Shown in pieces: positions 28,448-37,964 of a DNA stretch of 64,000 bases (positions are counted from its first letter, which is position 1; each line of letters opens with the position of its first letter). The notes under the pieces are model-generated. The model saw only the letters and a program-made list of their open reading frames with translations, made no database searches and had not been told where the DNA came from. A program made the position numbers and the translations under genes. Source of the DNA: an uncultured Odoribacter sp. (lineage in GTDB: Bacteria; Bacteroidota; Bacteroidia; Bacteroidales; Marinifilaceae). The DNA is taken from assembly GCA_900541415.1 (NCBI GenBank), contig UQJP01000010.1, positions 1 to 64,000 of the forward strand. Reading direction: 5' to 3'.

Positions 28448-29251
28448 TTATTTTTCTATTTCAGCTTTATAAATAACCACATCCTGTAAAGGACGGAAAT
28501 TTTCATCGGTGGCCGCCTGAACAATTTTTTCCACCACTTCCATCCCCTCGGTCACTTCCCCGAAAACAGTGTATTCCCCGTCTAAATGGGGAGTCCCCCC
28601 CAACGTGGTGTAAGCCTCCCGTTGCGCCTCCGACAAGACCAACTCCTCATTTTTAAATTGCTTCCGGGTTTCAGCAGACAATTCATCGTTCACTTTCATC
28701 AACCCTTCATAATCATTGGCTGCCTGCAATTTCATGATCTCCCCCTGCCGCATCCGTTGCAAGCGTTGAAAAAGGGCTGTATAACGTTTCTCATTGGTGA
28801 TTGCCACTAAAGAATCCAAACTATCCGGAGAAAAGACACATCCCTCCACAATATAAAAATGAGAACCGTCGGATTGCCTTTCCGGATTCACATGATCACT
28901 GGCCCGGGCGGCGGCCAATGCTCCTTTTTTATGGAAATACTGCGGCAGGATTTCCGCTTTCAGGGTATAACCGATTCCGGTAGATCCCAACCTCATACCG
29001 GGACGGGCATTCTTTGACTGGGGATCACCCGCCTGTATCATAAAATCGCCGATCACCCGGTGAAACAACATTCCATTGTAATAGCCTTCCTCCACCAGCT
29101 TTAAAAAATTCTCCCGGTGTAATGGCGTTTCAGGGTATAATCTCAGGCAGATAATTCCCTGTGAAGTTTCCAGCTTTACCACAGCCTCCCGGTCTTCCTT
29201 ACAACCAATCAACCCCAAACACCCTATTAAAAAAAACAGTATTTTTTTCAT
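28448..29251 (-). CDS. Lipoprotein cyclophilin-type peptidylprolyl isomerase (first copy)
   Basis: A 267-residue lipoprotein (MKKILFFLIGCLGLIGC) with the same cyclophilin fold and the same helical insert as the neighbouring copy: FLKLVEEGYYNGMLFHRVIGDFM, HFYIVEGCVFS, and GGTPHLDGEYTVFGEV. The two proteins share about half of their residues in the core, so they come from a tandem duplication. TAATTTTG on the minus strand (29277-29270) is a likely -7 box for the pair. A fully divergent insert suggests the two copies have different substrates. Confidence 0.88.
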   Translation of the reverse strand: MKKILFFLIGCLGLIGCKEDREAVVKLETSQGIICLRLYPETPLHRENFLKLVEEGYYNGMLFHRVIGDFMIQAGDPQSKNARPGMRLGSTGIGYTLKAEILPQYFHKKGALAAARASDHVNPERQSDGSHFYIVEGCVFSPDSLDSLVAITNEKRYTALFQRLQRMRQGEIMKLQAANDYEGLMKVNDELSAETRKQFKNEELVLSEAQREAYTTLGGTPHLDGEYTVFGEVTEGMEVVEKIVQAATDENFRPLQDVVIYKAEIEK

Positions 29252-29379
29252 ACCCTCGATTTATTTGTGCAAAATTAATCTATCTGTAAAAAACTGAACC
29301 ATATTTTTATTAAATTTGTATCATGAATGCGTTTGAGGAAACAAATAATGTATATTTGCGGTTAAATTCTATCAGAACG

Positions 29380-29838
29380 ATGAAATTAATTTTTGCATTA
29401 GGGATTGTTGTATTTGCTTTGTCAGGATGCAAGGATAAAAAAATTGCGCCGGAATATCTGACTTCTGTTTCCGTCGTCCGGGAAACGGAAGAAACGAATC
29501 ATTCCCGGAAAACTACCCCTGCCTCACCGGAAACGTCCCCCAATGTAACCCCGGTTTCCCCGGTTACCAACGGAAGCGCACAAGCCGGAGAACAGGAAAG
29601 GGCTTCTTCCCAATACCACATTATCGTTCGTAGCTATGGCCCTTCCCGCTATAAGGAAGCTCAGGAAATGGTGAGAAAACTCAAAGAGCAGAAATACCCT
29701 GCCATGCTTATCAATAAAGATAAAAGATTCAGGGTCAGTATCGAGCATTTTTCCAATAAAACGGAAGCCGACAATGCCTGCGCAGAATATCGCAGGATTA
29801 CGGAAAACAATGACATTTGGGTGCTTTTCCTGCAATAA
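29380..29838 (+). CDS. SPOR-domain lipoprotein
   Basis: From ATG at 29380 the product is 152 residues with a lipoprotein signal (VFALSGC), a Pro/Thr/Ser-rich linker, and a C-terminal SPOR-like domain (YHIIVRSYGPSRYKEAQ to NNDIWVLFLQ). The frame opens at 29323, but that would put the signal inside the protein. SPOR domains bind peptidoglycan stripped of stem peptides. It ends 10 bases from the convergent PAP2-like gene. A TATATTTG box at 29351-29358 is well placed. Confidence 0.75.
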   Translation: MKLIFALGIVVFALSGCKDKKIAPEYLTSVSVVRETEETNHSRKTTPASPETSPNVTPVSPVTNGSAQAGEQERASSQYHIIVRSYGPSRYKEAQEMVRKLKEQKYPAMLINKDKRFRVSIEHFSNKTEADNACAEYRRITENNDIWVLFLQ

Positions 29839-29847
29839 ACTTTCCGC

Positions 29848-30447
29848 TTAATACAAAATACCGATCACAAAAGCCAAACCGAACAGGAATCCGACATATA
29901 CCTGCAACGGATTGTGTTTTTTCAGGTACAGACGGCAGGATGCCAAAACACCCGACAAAATCAGCATCATCATAAAAACCAGACGGACATCCCCCCAATA
30001 TTTCATCCCTAATATAAACAGGAAACCGCAGGCAGCTCCCATTGCCGTCATATGCATGCTCATTTTCCAACGAAGGGTAACGATTGAAAAAGCCGATAAT
30101 AAAATAATCAAAACCAAATATAATTGCTGCACGATATTGGTGTAAGGCATCCGCCCGATCAGCCAAAAACCGACAAAAGCAAAAACCACGGCAATCAAAA
30201 TAGGATACACCCGTTCCTGTTTCGATTCCAGCCCGTAATCACTGATCAGCCGGAAACGCTTGAACAAAGGCAAGCTCAACAAGGGCATCCCGACCAGGGC
30301 AACTCCTGTCACCACATAGCAATAAAGCCTTGCCGGAAAAGGAATCAGGGAAAAAATAGAATCGACATTAAAAATAAAATAAAGTACATATAAGGGCATC
30401 AACAAAGGATGCAACAAATAGGAAATGAGCTGGGTGACCTTTTTCAT
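29848..30447 (-). CDS. PAP2-like integral membrane protein
   Basis: The 199-residue product has six hydrophobic segments. MSMHMTAMGAACGF and CRLYLKKHNPLQVYVGFLFG resemble the second and third motifs of membrane phosphatases of the PAP2 family, but the exact SGH and SRxxxxxH motifs are degenerate, so activity is uncertain. It may be a degenerate PAP2 protein with a lipid-related role. It is downstream of rpoN on the same strand, 22 bases away. Confidence 0.62.
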   Translation of the reverse strand: MKKVTQLISYLLHPLLMPLYVLYFIFNVDSIFSLIPFPARLYCYVVTGVALVGMPLLSLPLFKRFRLISDYGLESKQERVYPILIAVVFAFVGFWLIGRMPYTNIVQQLYLVLIILLSAFSIVTLRWKMSMHMTAMGAACGFLFILGMKYWGDVRLVFMMMLILSGVLASCRLYLKKHNPLQVYVGFLFGLAFVIGILY

Positions 30448-30469
30448 GTAAAATTTTACTTTAAATTAT

Positions 30470-31978
30470 TTATATTTCCCTTCTCAAGCGGGCAACCGGA
30501 ATGTCGAGCATCTGACGATATTTGGCAATCGTACGCCGCGCAATTTGGTATCCTTTCCCCTCCATAAGTTCTACCAGTTCATCGTCGGTCAGAGGCTTTC
30601 TCTTATCCTCGCCATCGATAATGGCTTTAAGCGTATTTTTCAACTCCCCGGTACTCACTTCTTCCCCGCTGGTGGTTTGCATGCTCCCGGTGAAAAAATC
30701 CTTCAGAGCATAAATACCGAACCAGGTTTGAATATATTTGGAATTAGACACCCGAGAAATCGTGGAAACATCCAATCCGGTAATATCGGCAATATCCCGC
30801 AGGATCATCGGTTTCAGCATATTTTCGTCCCCGGTCAGGAAAAATTGCTTCTGAAATTGTACGATAGCCGTCATGGTCAGCATCAGCGTGTTATTCCGCT
30901 GCTGTACAGCATCGATAAACGATTTCGCCGAATTCAATTTATATTTCACAAAAGAAACGACATCCTTTTTCGATTTGGAATTTTGCCCGTGTTGATACTG
31001 GTCAAGGATGTTCAAATAAGACTTATTCAAACGCAATTCAGGAATATTCCCTGAATTCAGACTCAATTGCAATTCACCGTCCACCAAATCGAGGGTGAAA
31101 TCGGGAATGATTTTTTCAGCTTCGTGCCCGGCAGACGCATCGGAAATCGTTCCTCCCGGTTTGGGATTCAATTTCAAAATTTCATCCATCGCCTCTTTCA
31201 GGCAGGCATCCGTAAGTTTCAGGCGGCGGGATATTTTCTCATAATGTTTCCGGGAAAATTCATCAAAACATTCCTCCAAAATCTGACGGGCATCCAGCAA
31301 CACCCGGTTATCAGGTGTTTCCACCAATTTATGCCTTATCTGTAAAAGCAAACATTCCTTCAAATCGCGCGCACCAACTCCGGGTGGTTCAAATTCCTGA
31401 ATAATGGAAAGCAAATGTAAGACTTCGGCTTCGGTAATCTCAATCCCCGCACCAAAAGCCAGGTCATCGACAATATTCTCCACATCGCGCCGCAAATACC
31501 CGTCCTCGTCGATATTCCCGATGATATATTCCGCCACATTCCGTTCGAAATCGGACAAATTCCTCATGCCGAGCTGGGCGATAAGGCTCTCTCGGAAAGA
31601 AGCTCCCTGCGAAAACACAAAATCTTTGTTGTCATCGTCTTTCGAGGTATTGGAAGTTGAAAGACGGTAATCGGGCACATCATCGTCATCACTGATATAA
31701 TCTTCAAGGGAAAAATCATCATTCTCCGACGGTCCTTCTTCCCTTTCCTCTTCCGACTGACCTTCATCGAAATTTTCATCCTCTCCTCCGGAATCGTATT
31801 CCGGTTCTGCCTCCATATCCGGCGCATCTTCCCCCTCTTCCAGCAAGGGATTCGATTCCAGTTCTTCTTTAATCCGCTGTTCCAGCTGATATGTAGGAAG
31901 TTCCAGCAGCTTTATCAACTGTATCTGAAGCGGGTTAATTTTCAGCCCGAGCTTTTGTTGTAGATTCTGCTTTAGCAC
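30470..31978 (-). CDS. rpoN: RNA polymerase sigma-54 factor
   Basis: The alternative sigma factor that directs RNA polymerase to -24/-12 promoters and needs an AAA+ activator. The 502-residue product has the Gln/Leu-rich region I (LKQNLQQKLGLKINPLQIQL), a strongly acidic region II (about residues 50-105), the core-binding domain, and the RpoN box as IARRTIAKYRQMLDI close to the C-terminus. No enhancer-binding activator is in the window. It follows asnS by 60 bases, with a hairpin in the gap. Confidence 0.95.
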   Translation of the reverse strand: MLKQNLQQKLGLKINPLQIQLIKLLELPTYQLEQRIKEELESNPLLEEGEDAPDMEAEPEYDSGGEDENFDEGQSEEEREEGPSENDDFSLEDYISDDDDVPDYRLSTSNTSKDDDNKDFVFSQGASFRESLIAQLGMRNLSDFERNVAEYIIGNIDEDGYLRRDVENIVDDLAFGAGIEITEAEVLHLLSIIQEFEPPGVGARDLKECLLLQIRHKLVETPDNRVLLDARQILEECFDEFSRKHYEKISRRLKLTDACLKEAMDEILKLNPKPGGTISDASAGHEAEKIIPDFTLDLVDGELQLSLNSGNIPELRLNKSYLNILDQYQHGQNSKSKKDVVSFVKYKLNSAKSFIDAVQQRNNTLMLTMTAIVQFQKQFFLTGDENMLKPMILRDIADITGLDVSTISRVSNSKYIQTWFGIYALKDFFTGSMQTTSGEEVSTGELKNTLKAIIDGEDKRKPLTDDELVELMEGKGYQIARRTIAKYRQMLDIPVARLRREI

Positions 31979-31999
31979 TTCTCACCTGATTTGAAAATA

Positions 32000-32023
32000 T
32001 TGATGCACCCTAAAGTGCATCAA
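32000..32023 (-). terminator. Hairpin between asnS and rpoN
   Basis: TTGATGCAC and GTGCATCAA form a perfect 9-pair stem around a six-base loop. On the minus strand it is followed by ATATTTTC, so it may be a partial terminator of asnS, lowering rpoN readthrough. Confidence 0.55.
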
Positions 32024-32038
32024 TCGTATGGTTAAAAC

Positions 32039-33484
32039 TTAAAATTCTGCTGTTTTCGGAGCACGCGGGAAAGGAATAACATCGCGGATATTTCCCATTC
32101 CGGTCACAAATAGCAAAAGCCGCTCGAAACCGAGCCCGAATCCGCTGTGCACGGCAGAACCGAAACGGCGGGTATCCAGATAATATGACATTCCTTCCAC
32201 CGGAATACCGACTTCCTGCATACGGGCAAGCAATTTATCGTAACTTTCCTCCCGCTGCGATCCTCCGATAATTTCCCCGATTTGCGGGAAAAGCACATCC
32301 ATAGCGGCAACGGTCTTGCCATCCGGATTTTGTTTCATATAAAAAGCCTTGATCTCTTTCGGATAGCCCGTCAGAATCACCGGTTTCTTAAAATGTTTCT
32401 CCACTAAATAACGTTCGTGTTCACTTTGCAGGTCAACTCCCCAGCCTTCCACCGGATATTGGAATTTACCGTTCTTATTCGGCTTGCTGTTTTTCAGGAT
32501 TTCAACAGCTTCGGTATAGGTCACCCGTTCGAAATCGTGAGTCAGCACAAAATTCAATTTTTCGATCAGCTCCATAGAACGGTCTTCCGCTTTCTTGTCC
32601 TTCTCTTCCTCCTGCAAACGGGCGCTCAGGAATTTAAGATCGTCCAGGCAATGTTCCAGCGCATAACGGATCAGGTATTTCAAAAAATCTTCCGCCAAAT
32701 CCATATTGTCGTTCAGATCATAAAAAGCCATTTCCGGCTCGATCATCCAAAACTCCGAAAGATGACGGGTGGTATTTGAATTTTCAGCCCGGAAAGTAGG
32801 TCCGAACGTGTAAATTTTCCCTAAAGCCATTGCCCCCAATTCCCCTTCGAGCTGCCCGCTCACGGTCAGGTTGGTCGCTTTACCAAAAAAATCCTGCTTG
32901 TAATCCACCTCTCCGTCCTCTGTCAAAGGAGGATTCTTCGGGTCGAGCGTAGTCACCCGGAACATTTCTCCTGCTCCTTCACAATCGGAAGCTGTGATCA
33001 GCGGAGTATGTAAATAGAAAAAGCCATGTTCATTAAAATATTGATGGATAGCGAATGCCATCGCATGACGGATTCTGAACACCGCTCCGAAAGTATTCGT
33101 CCTAAAGCGCAAATGAGCCATTTCGCGCAAAAACTCGAGACTGTGTTTTTTAGGTTGGATCGGATATTTTTCCGGATCGGCCTCACCCAAAACCTGTAAT
33201 TCCTGTGCATGAATCTCATGAGCCTGTCCGCTTCCCTGACTTTCAACCAACAATCCCTTCACCTGAATAGCCGCTCCCGTCGTTACCTTTTTCATCAACT
33301 CTTCCGGGAAACGATTCATATCTACAACAACCTGTATATTATTAATGGTAGAACCGTCATTCAAGGCAATGAAATTCACTTGTTTATTACCTCTTTTAGT
33401 TCTGACCCAGCCACTAATCTCAATTTCTTTTCCGCAATCTCCCGATTGCAAAAGGTCTTTTACTGACGTTTTTTGTGTACTCAT
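32039..33484 (-). CDS. asnS: Asparaginyl-tRNA synthetase
   Basis: Charges tRNA-Asn. The 481-residue class IIb enzyme has an N-terminal OB-fold anticodon domain (IEISGWVRTKRGNKQVNFIALNDGS), motif 2 (FRAENSNTTRHLSEFWMIEPEMAF) and motif 3 (GFGLGFERLLLFVTGM). The TRHLSEF and ENSNTTRH residues favour Asn over Asp enzymes. A direct AsnRS makes the Gln/Asn amidotransferase route unnecessary for this tRNA. A well-formed promoter lies at 33545-33576 on the minus strand, about 60 bases before the start. Confidence 0.95.
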   Translation of the reverse strand: MSTQKTSVKDLLQSGDCGKEIEISGWVRTKRGNKQVNFIALNDGSTINNIQVVVDMNRFPEELMKKVTTGAAIQVKGLLVESQGSGQAHEIHAQELQVLGEADPEKYPIQPKKHSLEFLREMAHLRFRTNTFGAVFRIRHAMAFAIHQYFNEHGFFYLHTPLITASDCEGAGEMFRVTTLDPKNPPLTEDGEVDYKQDFFGKATNLTVSGQLEGELGAMALGKIYTFGPTFRAENSNTTRHLSEFWMIEPEMAFYDLNDNMDLAEDFLKYLIRYALEHCLDDLKFLSARLQEEEKDKKAEDRSMELIEKLNFVLTHDFERVTYTEAVEILKNSKPNKNGKFQYPVEGWGVDLQSEHERYLVEKHFKKPVILTGYPKEIKAFYMKQNPDGKTVAAMDVLFPQIGEIIGGSQREESYDKLLARMQEVGIPVEGMSYYLDTRRFGSAVHSGFGLGFERLLLFVTGMGNIRDVIPFPRAPKTAEF

Positions 33485-33544
33485 CTTTTTTTATTTACAC
33501 AGTTAGGTTTGATTTCTCCACGTATTAAAAATTGACGCGGTTTG

Positions 33545-33576
33545 CAAAAATAATAAATAATAACAGAAATGACAAA
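33545..33576 (-). promoter_or_regulatory. Promoter of asnS
   Basis: On the minus strand TTTG (33576-33573) is followed after 20 bases by TATTTTTG (33552-33545). This is a near-ideal Bacteroidota promoter, TTTG-N19-21-TAnnTTTG. Confidence 0.75.
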
Positions 33577-33590
33577 ATTAAAACAGGAGG

Positions 33591-34709
33591 TTAAACGAAC
33601 AAGTCGCTGAAAATACGGTCGGAGATCAGCCAGCCCCGGGGCGTCAGTTTTAAAGTGTTGGCATTCAGTTCGGCATATCCCCCAACCAGATAAGAGGACA
33701 GGCGGGGTTGCACGCTCTCCCAAAATCCGGCATATTCCTTTTCTAACTTCTCAATCGGGATGCCCCACATCGTCCGCAGTCCGGTCATGATCAATTCGTT
33801 GAACAAATCCTCCCGGCTTAGCTCCTCTCTTTCAAAATCCAACACTCCCCGATCTAAACTTTCAATATACGATTTTATACTGGCCACATTCCACTGCCGG
33901 GAACGCCCGTCATAAGAATGCGCCGAAGCTCCCAAACCGATGTAGGGCTTTTGCTGCCAATAAGCCGTATTGTGAACTGCATATTTACCGTTCCGGGCGA
34001 AATTCGATATTTCATAATGTTCAAAACCCATATCTTTCAAATAATCGGACACCAAAAGATATTTTTCCGCCAGCGCATCGTCCTCATCGGGTTTAAACTT
34101 CCCCTTTTGCTGTAATTTTTCAAAAACTGAATTTGAATCCACACTTAAAATATAAACAGACAAATGGCTTAGGGGCAGACGACTTACCGTTTTTAAATCC
34201 TGTAAAATCTGTTTGTTTGATTGTCCCGGTAATCCAATGATTAAATCCATCCCGATATTATCGAATCCGGCCCGTTCCCCCCATTCAATAGCCTGCAAAG
34301 CATCCGCGGCAGAATGACACCTGTTTATCCGCTTCAACACAGAATCATCAAACGACTGAACACCTATACTCAAACGGTTAAATCCGAGTTCTTTCCAAGC
34401 GTTCATTTTCTCCTTTCCTGCATCTTCCGGATTCATTTCAATGGTACGCTCGGCCCGGGCAGAAAAAGTATATGCTTTTTCCAATTCACGAACAATCTTT
34501 TCCAATTCATTCCGGTCTAAATAAGAAGGAGTTCCCCCCCCAAAATAAAGTGTTTCTTGAATCGGAGCAGAAAGATAATCTTTTCGTATCCCGATCTCCC
34601 GGCATAAAGCCTGAATATACCCGTCCCTCAAACGATCGGAAGCCACGGAATAGAATCCGCAATAAAAACACTTGCTGCGGCAAAAAGGGATATGCAGGTA
34701 TACACTCAT
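33591..34709 (-). CDS. hemW: Radical SAM family heme chaperone HemW
   Basis: A radical SAM protein that binds heme and hands it to enzymes, formerly annotated as a coproporphyrinogen III oxidase. The 372-residue product starts with MSVYLHIPFCRSKCFYCGFYS, with the CxxxCxxC cluster plus the extra Cys-rich end; HemW-typical motifs are FGGGTPSYL, NPEDAG, RLSIGVQSFDD and GLPGQSNKQ. TAGCTTTG on the minus strand (34740-34733) is a good -7 box. It is divergent from the TonB receptor. Confidence 0.93.
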   Translation of the reverse strand: MSVYLHIPFCRSKCFYCGFYSVASDRLRDGYIQALCREIGIRKDYLSAPIQETLYFGGGTPSYLDRNELEKIVRELEKAYTFSARAERTIEMNPEDAGKEKMNAWKELGFNRLSIGVQSFDDSVLKRINRCHSAADALQAIEWGERAGFDNIGMDLIIGLPGQSNKQILQDLKTVSRLPLSHLSVYILSVDSNSVFEKLQQKGKFKPDEDDALAEKYLLVSDYLKDMGFEHYEISNFARNGKYAVHNTAYWQQKPYIGLGASAHSYDGRSRQWNVASIKSYIESLDRGVLDFEREELSREDLFNELIMTGLRTMWGIPIEKLEKEYAGFWESVQPRLSSYLVGGYAELNANTLKLTPRGWLISDRIFSDLFV

Positions 34710-34784
34710 CTTTCGTCTGTCTTTAGTTCTTGCAAAGCTACGAATGAATTAAGAGGAAAACATATTCCGGGTAAATTATTTTAT

Positions 34785-34792
34785 TATATTTG
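34785..34792 (+). promoter_or_regulatory. -7 box for the TonB receptor gene
   Basis: TATATTTG matches TAnnTTTG exactly, 24 bases before the preferred start codon at 34817. No clear -33 TTTG is visible. The divergent hemW box is about 50 bases away, so the promoters are back to back. Confidence 0.5.
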
Positions 34793-34816
34793 TCAGGGCG
34801 GGGGGCTGAACAACTT

Positions 34817-37051
34817 ATGACAAAAATCCTCATATTCATACTCTTTCTTTGGCCATATACACTCTTGGCACAATCGGTTATTACGGGACGGGTACTTATC
34901 CAGAACGGAGAGCCGGTAAGGGGTGTGAACATTTATTGCCCGGAAAAAGACGCGGGAACTTCTTCCGATTCGTTGGGATATTTCGAGTTGGAATGCGAAC
35001 TTCCGTGTACGATTGAATTTTCCCACCTGAACTATAAAACAGAAATTGTCCGGATCAGCCACAATGATGCGCCTTTCGTGGTGACCTTACGCAACAAACA
35101 GAATAACCTGAAAGAAGTGGTGATTGCCGCCCGCAGCATACCGGGGCGTTTCTATTCCTCGCGGAAAGGCATCGACATGGTTCCTGCCATCCTAGGAGAA
35201 CAGGATATATTGAAATACCTTGCCACCACTCCCGGCATCGTGAGCACAAACGCCTTAGACCCCGGAATTTACGTGCGGGGAGGCAATAGTTATGAAAACG
35301 GATTTTTAACCAACGACATGGAAATTGCCAGTCCCGACCACTTAACCGGGATTCTATCGACTTTCGACCCTTATATCCTGAATAATTCCACCATCTATAA
35401 AAGTGGTTTCCCGGCGGCTTACAATAGTTACCTCTCGTCCTACATCAATATGCGCCCGGATATTGGAAATAAAGAAAAATTCGAAGGGGAAATATCCCTG
35501 GGCCTGGTGTCCTCCGCCTTAAAAGCCAAAGGGCCTCTGGTGAAAAAACACACCTCTTTCGCCGTTTCCGCCCGGACCTCCTATTTACAGGCAATAGCAC
35601 GCCTGTACAATAAATCGATCAAAAAGCCGGAAGATCCTAATTACATGCCGGAATATTCTTTCAACGATGTGACGCTTAGCCTGGATTCGAGGCTTTCAAA
35701 CAAATGGCGATTGAACGCATTCGGCCTGTTTACCACCGATGCCCTGACTTTAAAGCTCAGTGAAAATATCCGCTACGACTTCGACTGGCGTACCTGCTCT
35801 GCCAATATCGGTGCCACCTACACCCCCGATGCCCGTAATTCTTTCCGCTTCCAATTAGGCGAAAAACTCGCATACAGCCAGGGCAATGCGGAAGGCAGCA
35901 TTCCGATGGGCGGAGGCAACAGGCACTATTCCGTTATCGGGCGGGTGGCTTACAGCCATACTTTCTCGGATAAACTTCATCTCAACACAGGGCTCAAATT
36001 CGAGCAGGCACGGTTCGAAACGGCCGACCGTCCGGAAGGCATCGGCGACCATTTAATTTTAAGTTCGGACAATAAATTCAATATATCTGAAACATATATC
36101 GATATAACCTATTATATAAATTCACGATTCACATTTAACGGCGGGATTAATTATCAGATTTATAACGGGGCTTCCGTAACACACGCCCTTTCACCCCGGG
36201 CAAAGTTCAGTTACACCCGGGGAGGCTTCTCGATATGGACAGACTATTCACAAACAGCGCAATATCTTAGCCTTTATCCCTATTTTGCCGTTAAAACCCC
36301 GGTAGATATTTGGTATCCGCTGGCCAAAGGCATGAGACCTGCGATTTGTCACCAATACTCCATTGGCATAGGGCAGGAAATCAACTCATTGCTATCGGCT
36401 TATATCGGTTTGTTTTACAAAGACATGAAGCATTTGAAAGATTTTTCTTCCGGAATGTCCACCCGCTATACCACCCTGACCGACGAAATGATCGAAGGGA
36501 AAGGCCACGCCAAAGGATTGGAATTAAATCTTGCCTTCACAAGCTCCAGGCTAAGCGCCCGGATGAATTATACCCTTTCGGAATCTAAGCGAAAATTTGC
36601 AGACATCAATAACGGACGGGCTTTTAATCCTCCTTATGACGTGAAACACAATGTGGTAATCAACGGCTCTTTCGACTTTACTTCACGCCTGACTCTAAAC
36701 GCGCTGTGGACTTATTCGTCCGGCGTATACACCACATTCCCCGTGGGAATGGCTCTCGCCCACGATGTAGCAGGCAGCAACCAGCCCCCGATTATCGTCC
36801 CGGTATTTACCGACCGTTATAATTATCAACTGCCGTCCAGCCATCGGTTAGATGTGAATCTCGATTACCATATACCTTATAAGCATGCGGCTCTGAAATT
36901 AAGCGTGGGAGCCTACAATGTATATAACCAGCCGAACCCCTCGTTTATCTATTTTAAACCCGTCAGGTCGGGCAGCGAAACGAGAATCGTTCCGCAATCG
37001 AAAGTTTTATTGCCTTTTATTCCATACATTTCATTACGATTGAACCTATAA
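34817..37051 (+). CDS. TonB-dependent outer membrane receptor
   Basis: From ATG at 34817 the product is 744 residues with a signal peptide to LAQS. The upstream frame start at 34790 would add nine residues ahead of the signal, so it is not preferred. It has a CarbopepD_reg-like N-terminal domain (residues 20-100), a plug (ATTPGIVSTNALDPGIYVRG to SYINM, about 120-215) and a beta-barrel ending in IPYISLRLNL. It imports a substrate across the outer membrane using TonB energy. There is no SusD partner; instead a DUF4249 lipoprotein follows after 13 bases. The substrate is not known; the size and lack of SusD argue against a classic glycan system. Confidence 0.9.
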   Translation: MTKILIFILFLWPYTLLAQSVITGRVLIQNGEPVRGVNIYCPEKDAGTSSDSLGYFELECELPCTIEFSHLNYKTEIVRISHNDAPFVVTLRNKQNNLKEVVIAARSIPGRFYSSRKGIDMVPAILGEQDILKYLATTPGIVSTNALDPGIYVRGGNSYENGFLTNDMEIASPDHLTGILSTFDPYILNNSTIYKSGFPAAYNSYLSSYINMRPDIGNKEKFEGEISLGLVSSALKAKGPLVKKHTSFAVSARTSYLQAIARLYNKSIKKPEDPNYMPEYSFNDVTLSLDSRLSNKWRLNAFGLFTTDALTLKLSENIRYDFDWRTCSANIGATYTPDARNSFRFQLGEKLAYSQGNAEGSIPMGGGNRHYSVIGRVAYSHTFSDKLHLNTGLKFEQARFETADRPEGIGDHLILSSDNKFNISETYIDITYYINSRFTFNGGINYQIYNGASVTHALSPRAKFSYTRGGFSIWTDYSQTAQYLSLYPYFAVKTPVDIWYPLAKGMRPAICHQYSIGIGQEINSLLSAYIGLFYKDMKHLKDFSSGMSTRYTTLTDEMIEGKGHAKGLELNLAFTSSRLSARMNYTLSESKRKFADINNGRAFNPPYDVKHNVVINGSFDFTSRLTLNALWTYSSGVYTTFPVGMALAHDVAGSNQPPIIVPVFTDRYNYQLPSSHRLDVNLDYHIPYKHAALKLSVGAYNVYNQPNPSFIYFKPVRSGSETRIVPQSKVLLPFIPYISLRLNL

Positions 37052-37064
37052 TGCACCCAATATC

Positions 37065-37862
37065 ATGAAAACCCGACACATCTTATGGATATTCACTTTC
37101 CTTTTAGGAAACGCCTGCATGCCGGAAGAAGCCTTGCCCTTACGAAACACGGGGAGTGTTCCGGAATATTTCATAGAATGCTATTGCCAGCCGGGAGAGA
37201 ATCTGGTGCTGACCGCTACCCACGTTATTCCGCTGACAGATAATGTCCAATACGATTTCCCTCAGGAAATGGATGTTACACTTTATACACCGGACCGGAT
37301 CACTTTATATTATCTGTTCGATTCGGAAAATATACAAGATGTGCAATGCAATTACCAAAGTACAAGCCCCTTAGAAACCAGTTCCGGGGACACGTTGCAC
37401 CTAAGGATCAAAACCCACGACAAAAAATGGATTACAGCCAAAACCATCGTGCCGAGCCCTGTTTATATCGACAATTACACGGTGAACGATAATGAAGCAA
37501 CCGTTCGTTTCTACACGTCGCGGAACTCCCGGGAAAATTACTATATCTTTACGTTGGAAGCCTGGGATGGGGACGTAATCAGGGAACGGAAAGTGGCTTA
37601 TCTGGATTACAGCCAATATCATTCGGGGGAAGCCGTGGAAAAAAGCATCCTTTGCTCCGAACTGGCAAACGCTTCAAATGCCATGTTGCTTCTAAAGCGC
37701 ATCACCCGTGAAAACTACGATTATCAAATTTCCCTGAACGGAGCCAATACCGCTATTCAGGGAAGTATCACAAACCCTGTTCCGCTGGAGGGTAATTTAA
37801 ACGGGGCCCTGGGTATTTTCACCTGCTACACGGAAGACCGGAAAACCATAGAACTGCCTTAA
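37065..37862 (+). CDS. DUF4249 family lipoprotein
   Basis: The 265-residue product has a lipoprotein signal (FLLGNAC, Cys18) and a beta-rich DUF4249 core with Ig-like strands (ENLVLTATHVIPL, DVTLYTPDR, LHLRIKTHDKKWITAKTIV). This family follows TonB receptors of this type in many Bacteroidota and is thought to be their surface or periplasmic partner, in place of SusD. It starts 13 bases after the receptor stop, so the pair is one unit. Confidence 0.82.
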   Translation: MKTRHILWIFTFLLGNACMPEEALPLRNTGSVPEYFIECYCQPGENLVLTATHVIPLTDNVQYDFPQEMDVTLYTPDRITLYYLFDSENIQDVQCNYQSTSPLETSSGDTLHLRIKTHDKKWITAKTIVPSPVYIDNYTVNDNEATVRFYTSRNSRENYYIFTLEAWDGDVIRERKVAYLDYSQYHSGEAVEKSILCSELANASNAMLLLKRITRENYDYQISLNGANTAIQGSITNPVPLEGNLNGALGIFTCYTEDRKTIELP

Positions 37863-37927
37863 ATTCCCCATATTCCCCCACTCTCCTCAAGGAGAAGCGC
37901 CTGATGACGAACTTTTTCGGCAAACTC

Positions 37928-37958
37928 TTTGATTATAAATTCTTTTTATGTAATTTTG
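37928..37958 (+). promoter_or_regulatory. Promoter of the rplM-rpsI-rpsB-tsf operon
   Basis: TTTG (37928-37931), 19 bases, TAATTTTG (37951-37958). This is an exact match to the Bacteroidota consensus and the best promoter in the window. Transcription should start near 37965, leaving a leader of about 180 bases before rplM. Confidence 0.85.
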
Positions 37959-37964
37959 TCCCTC

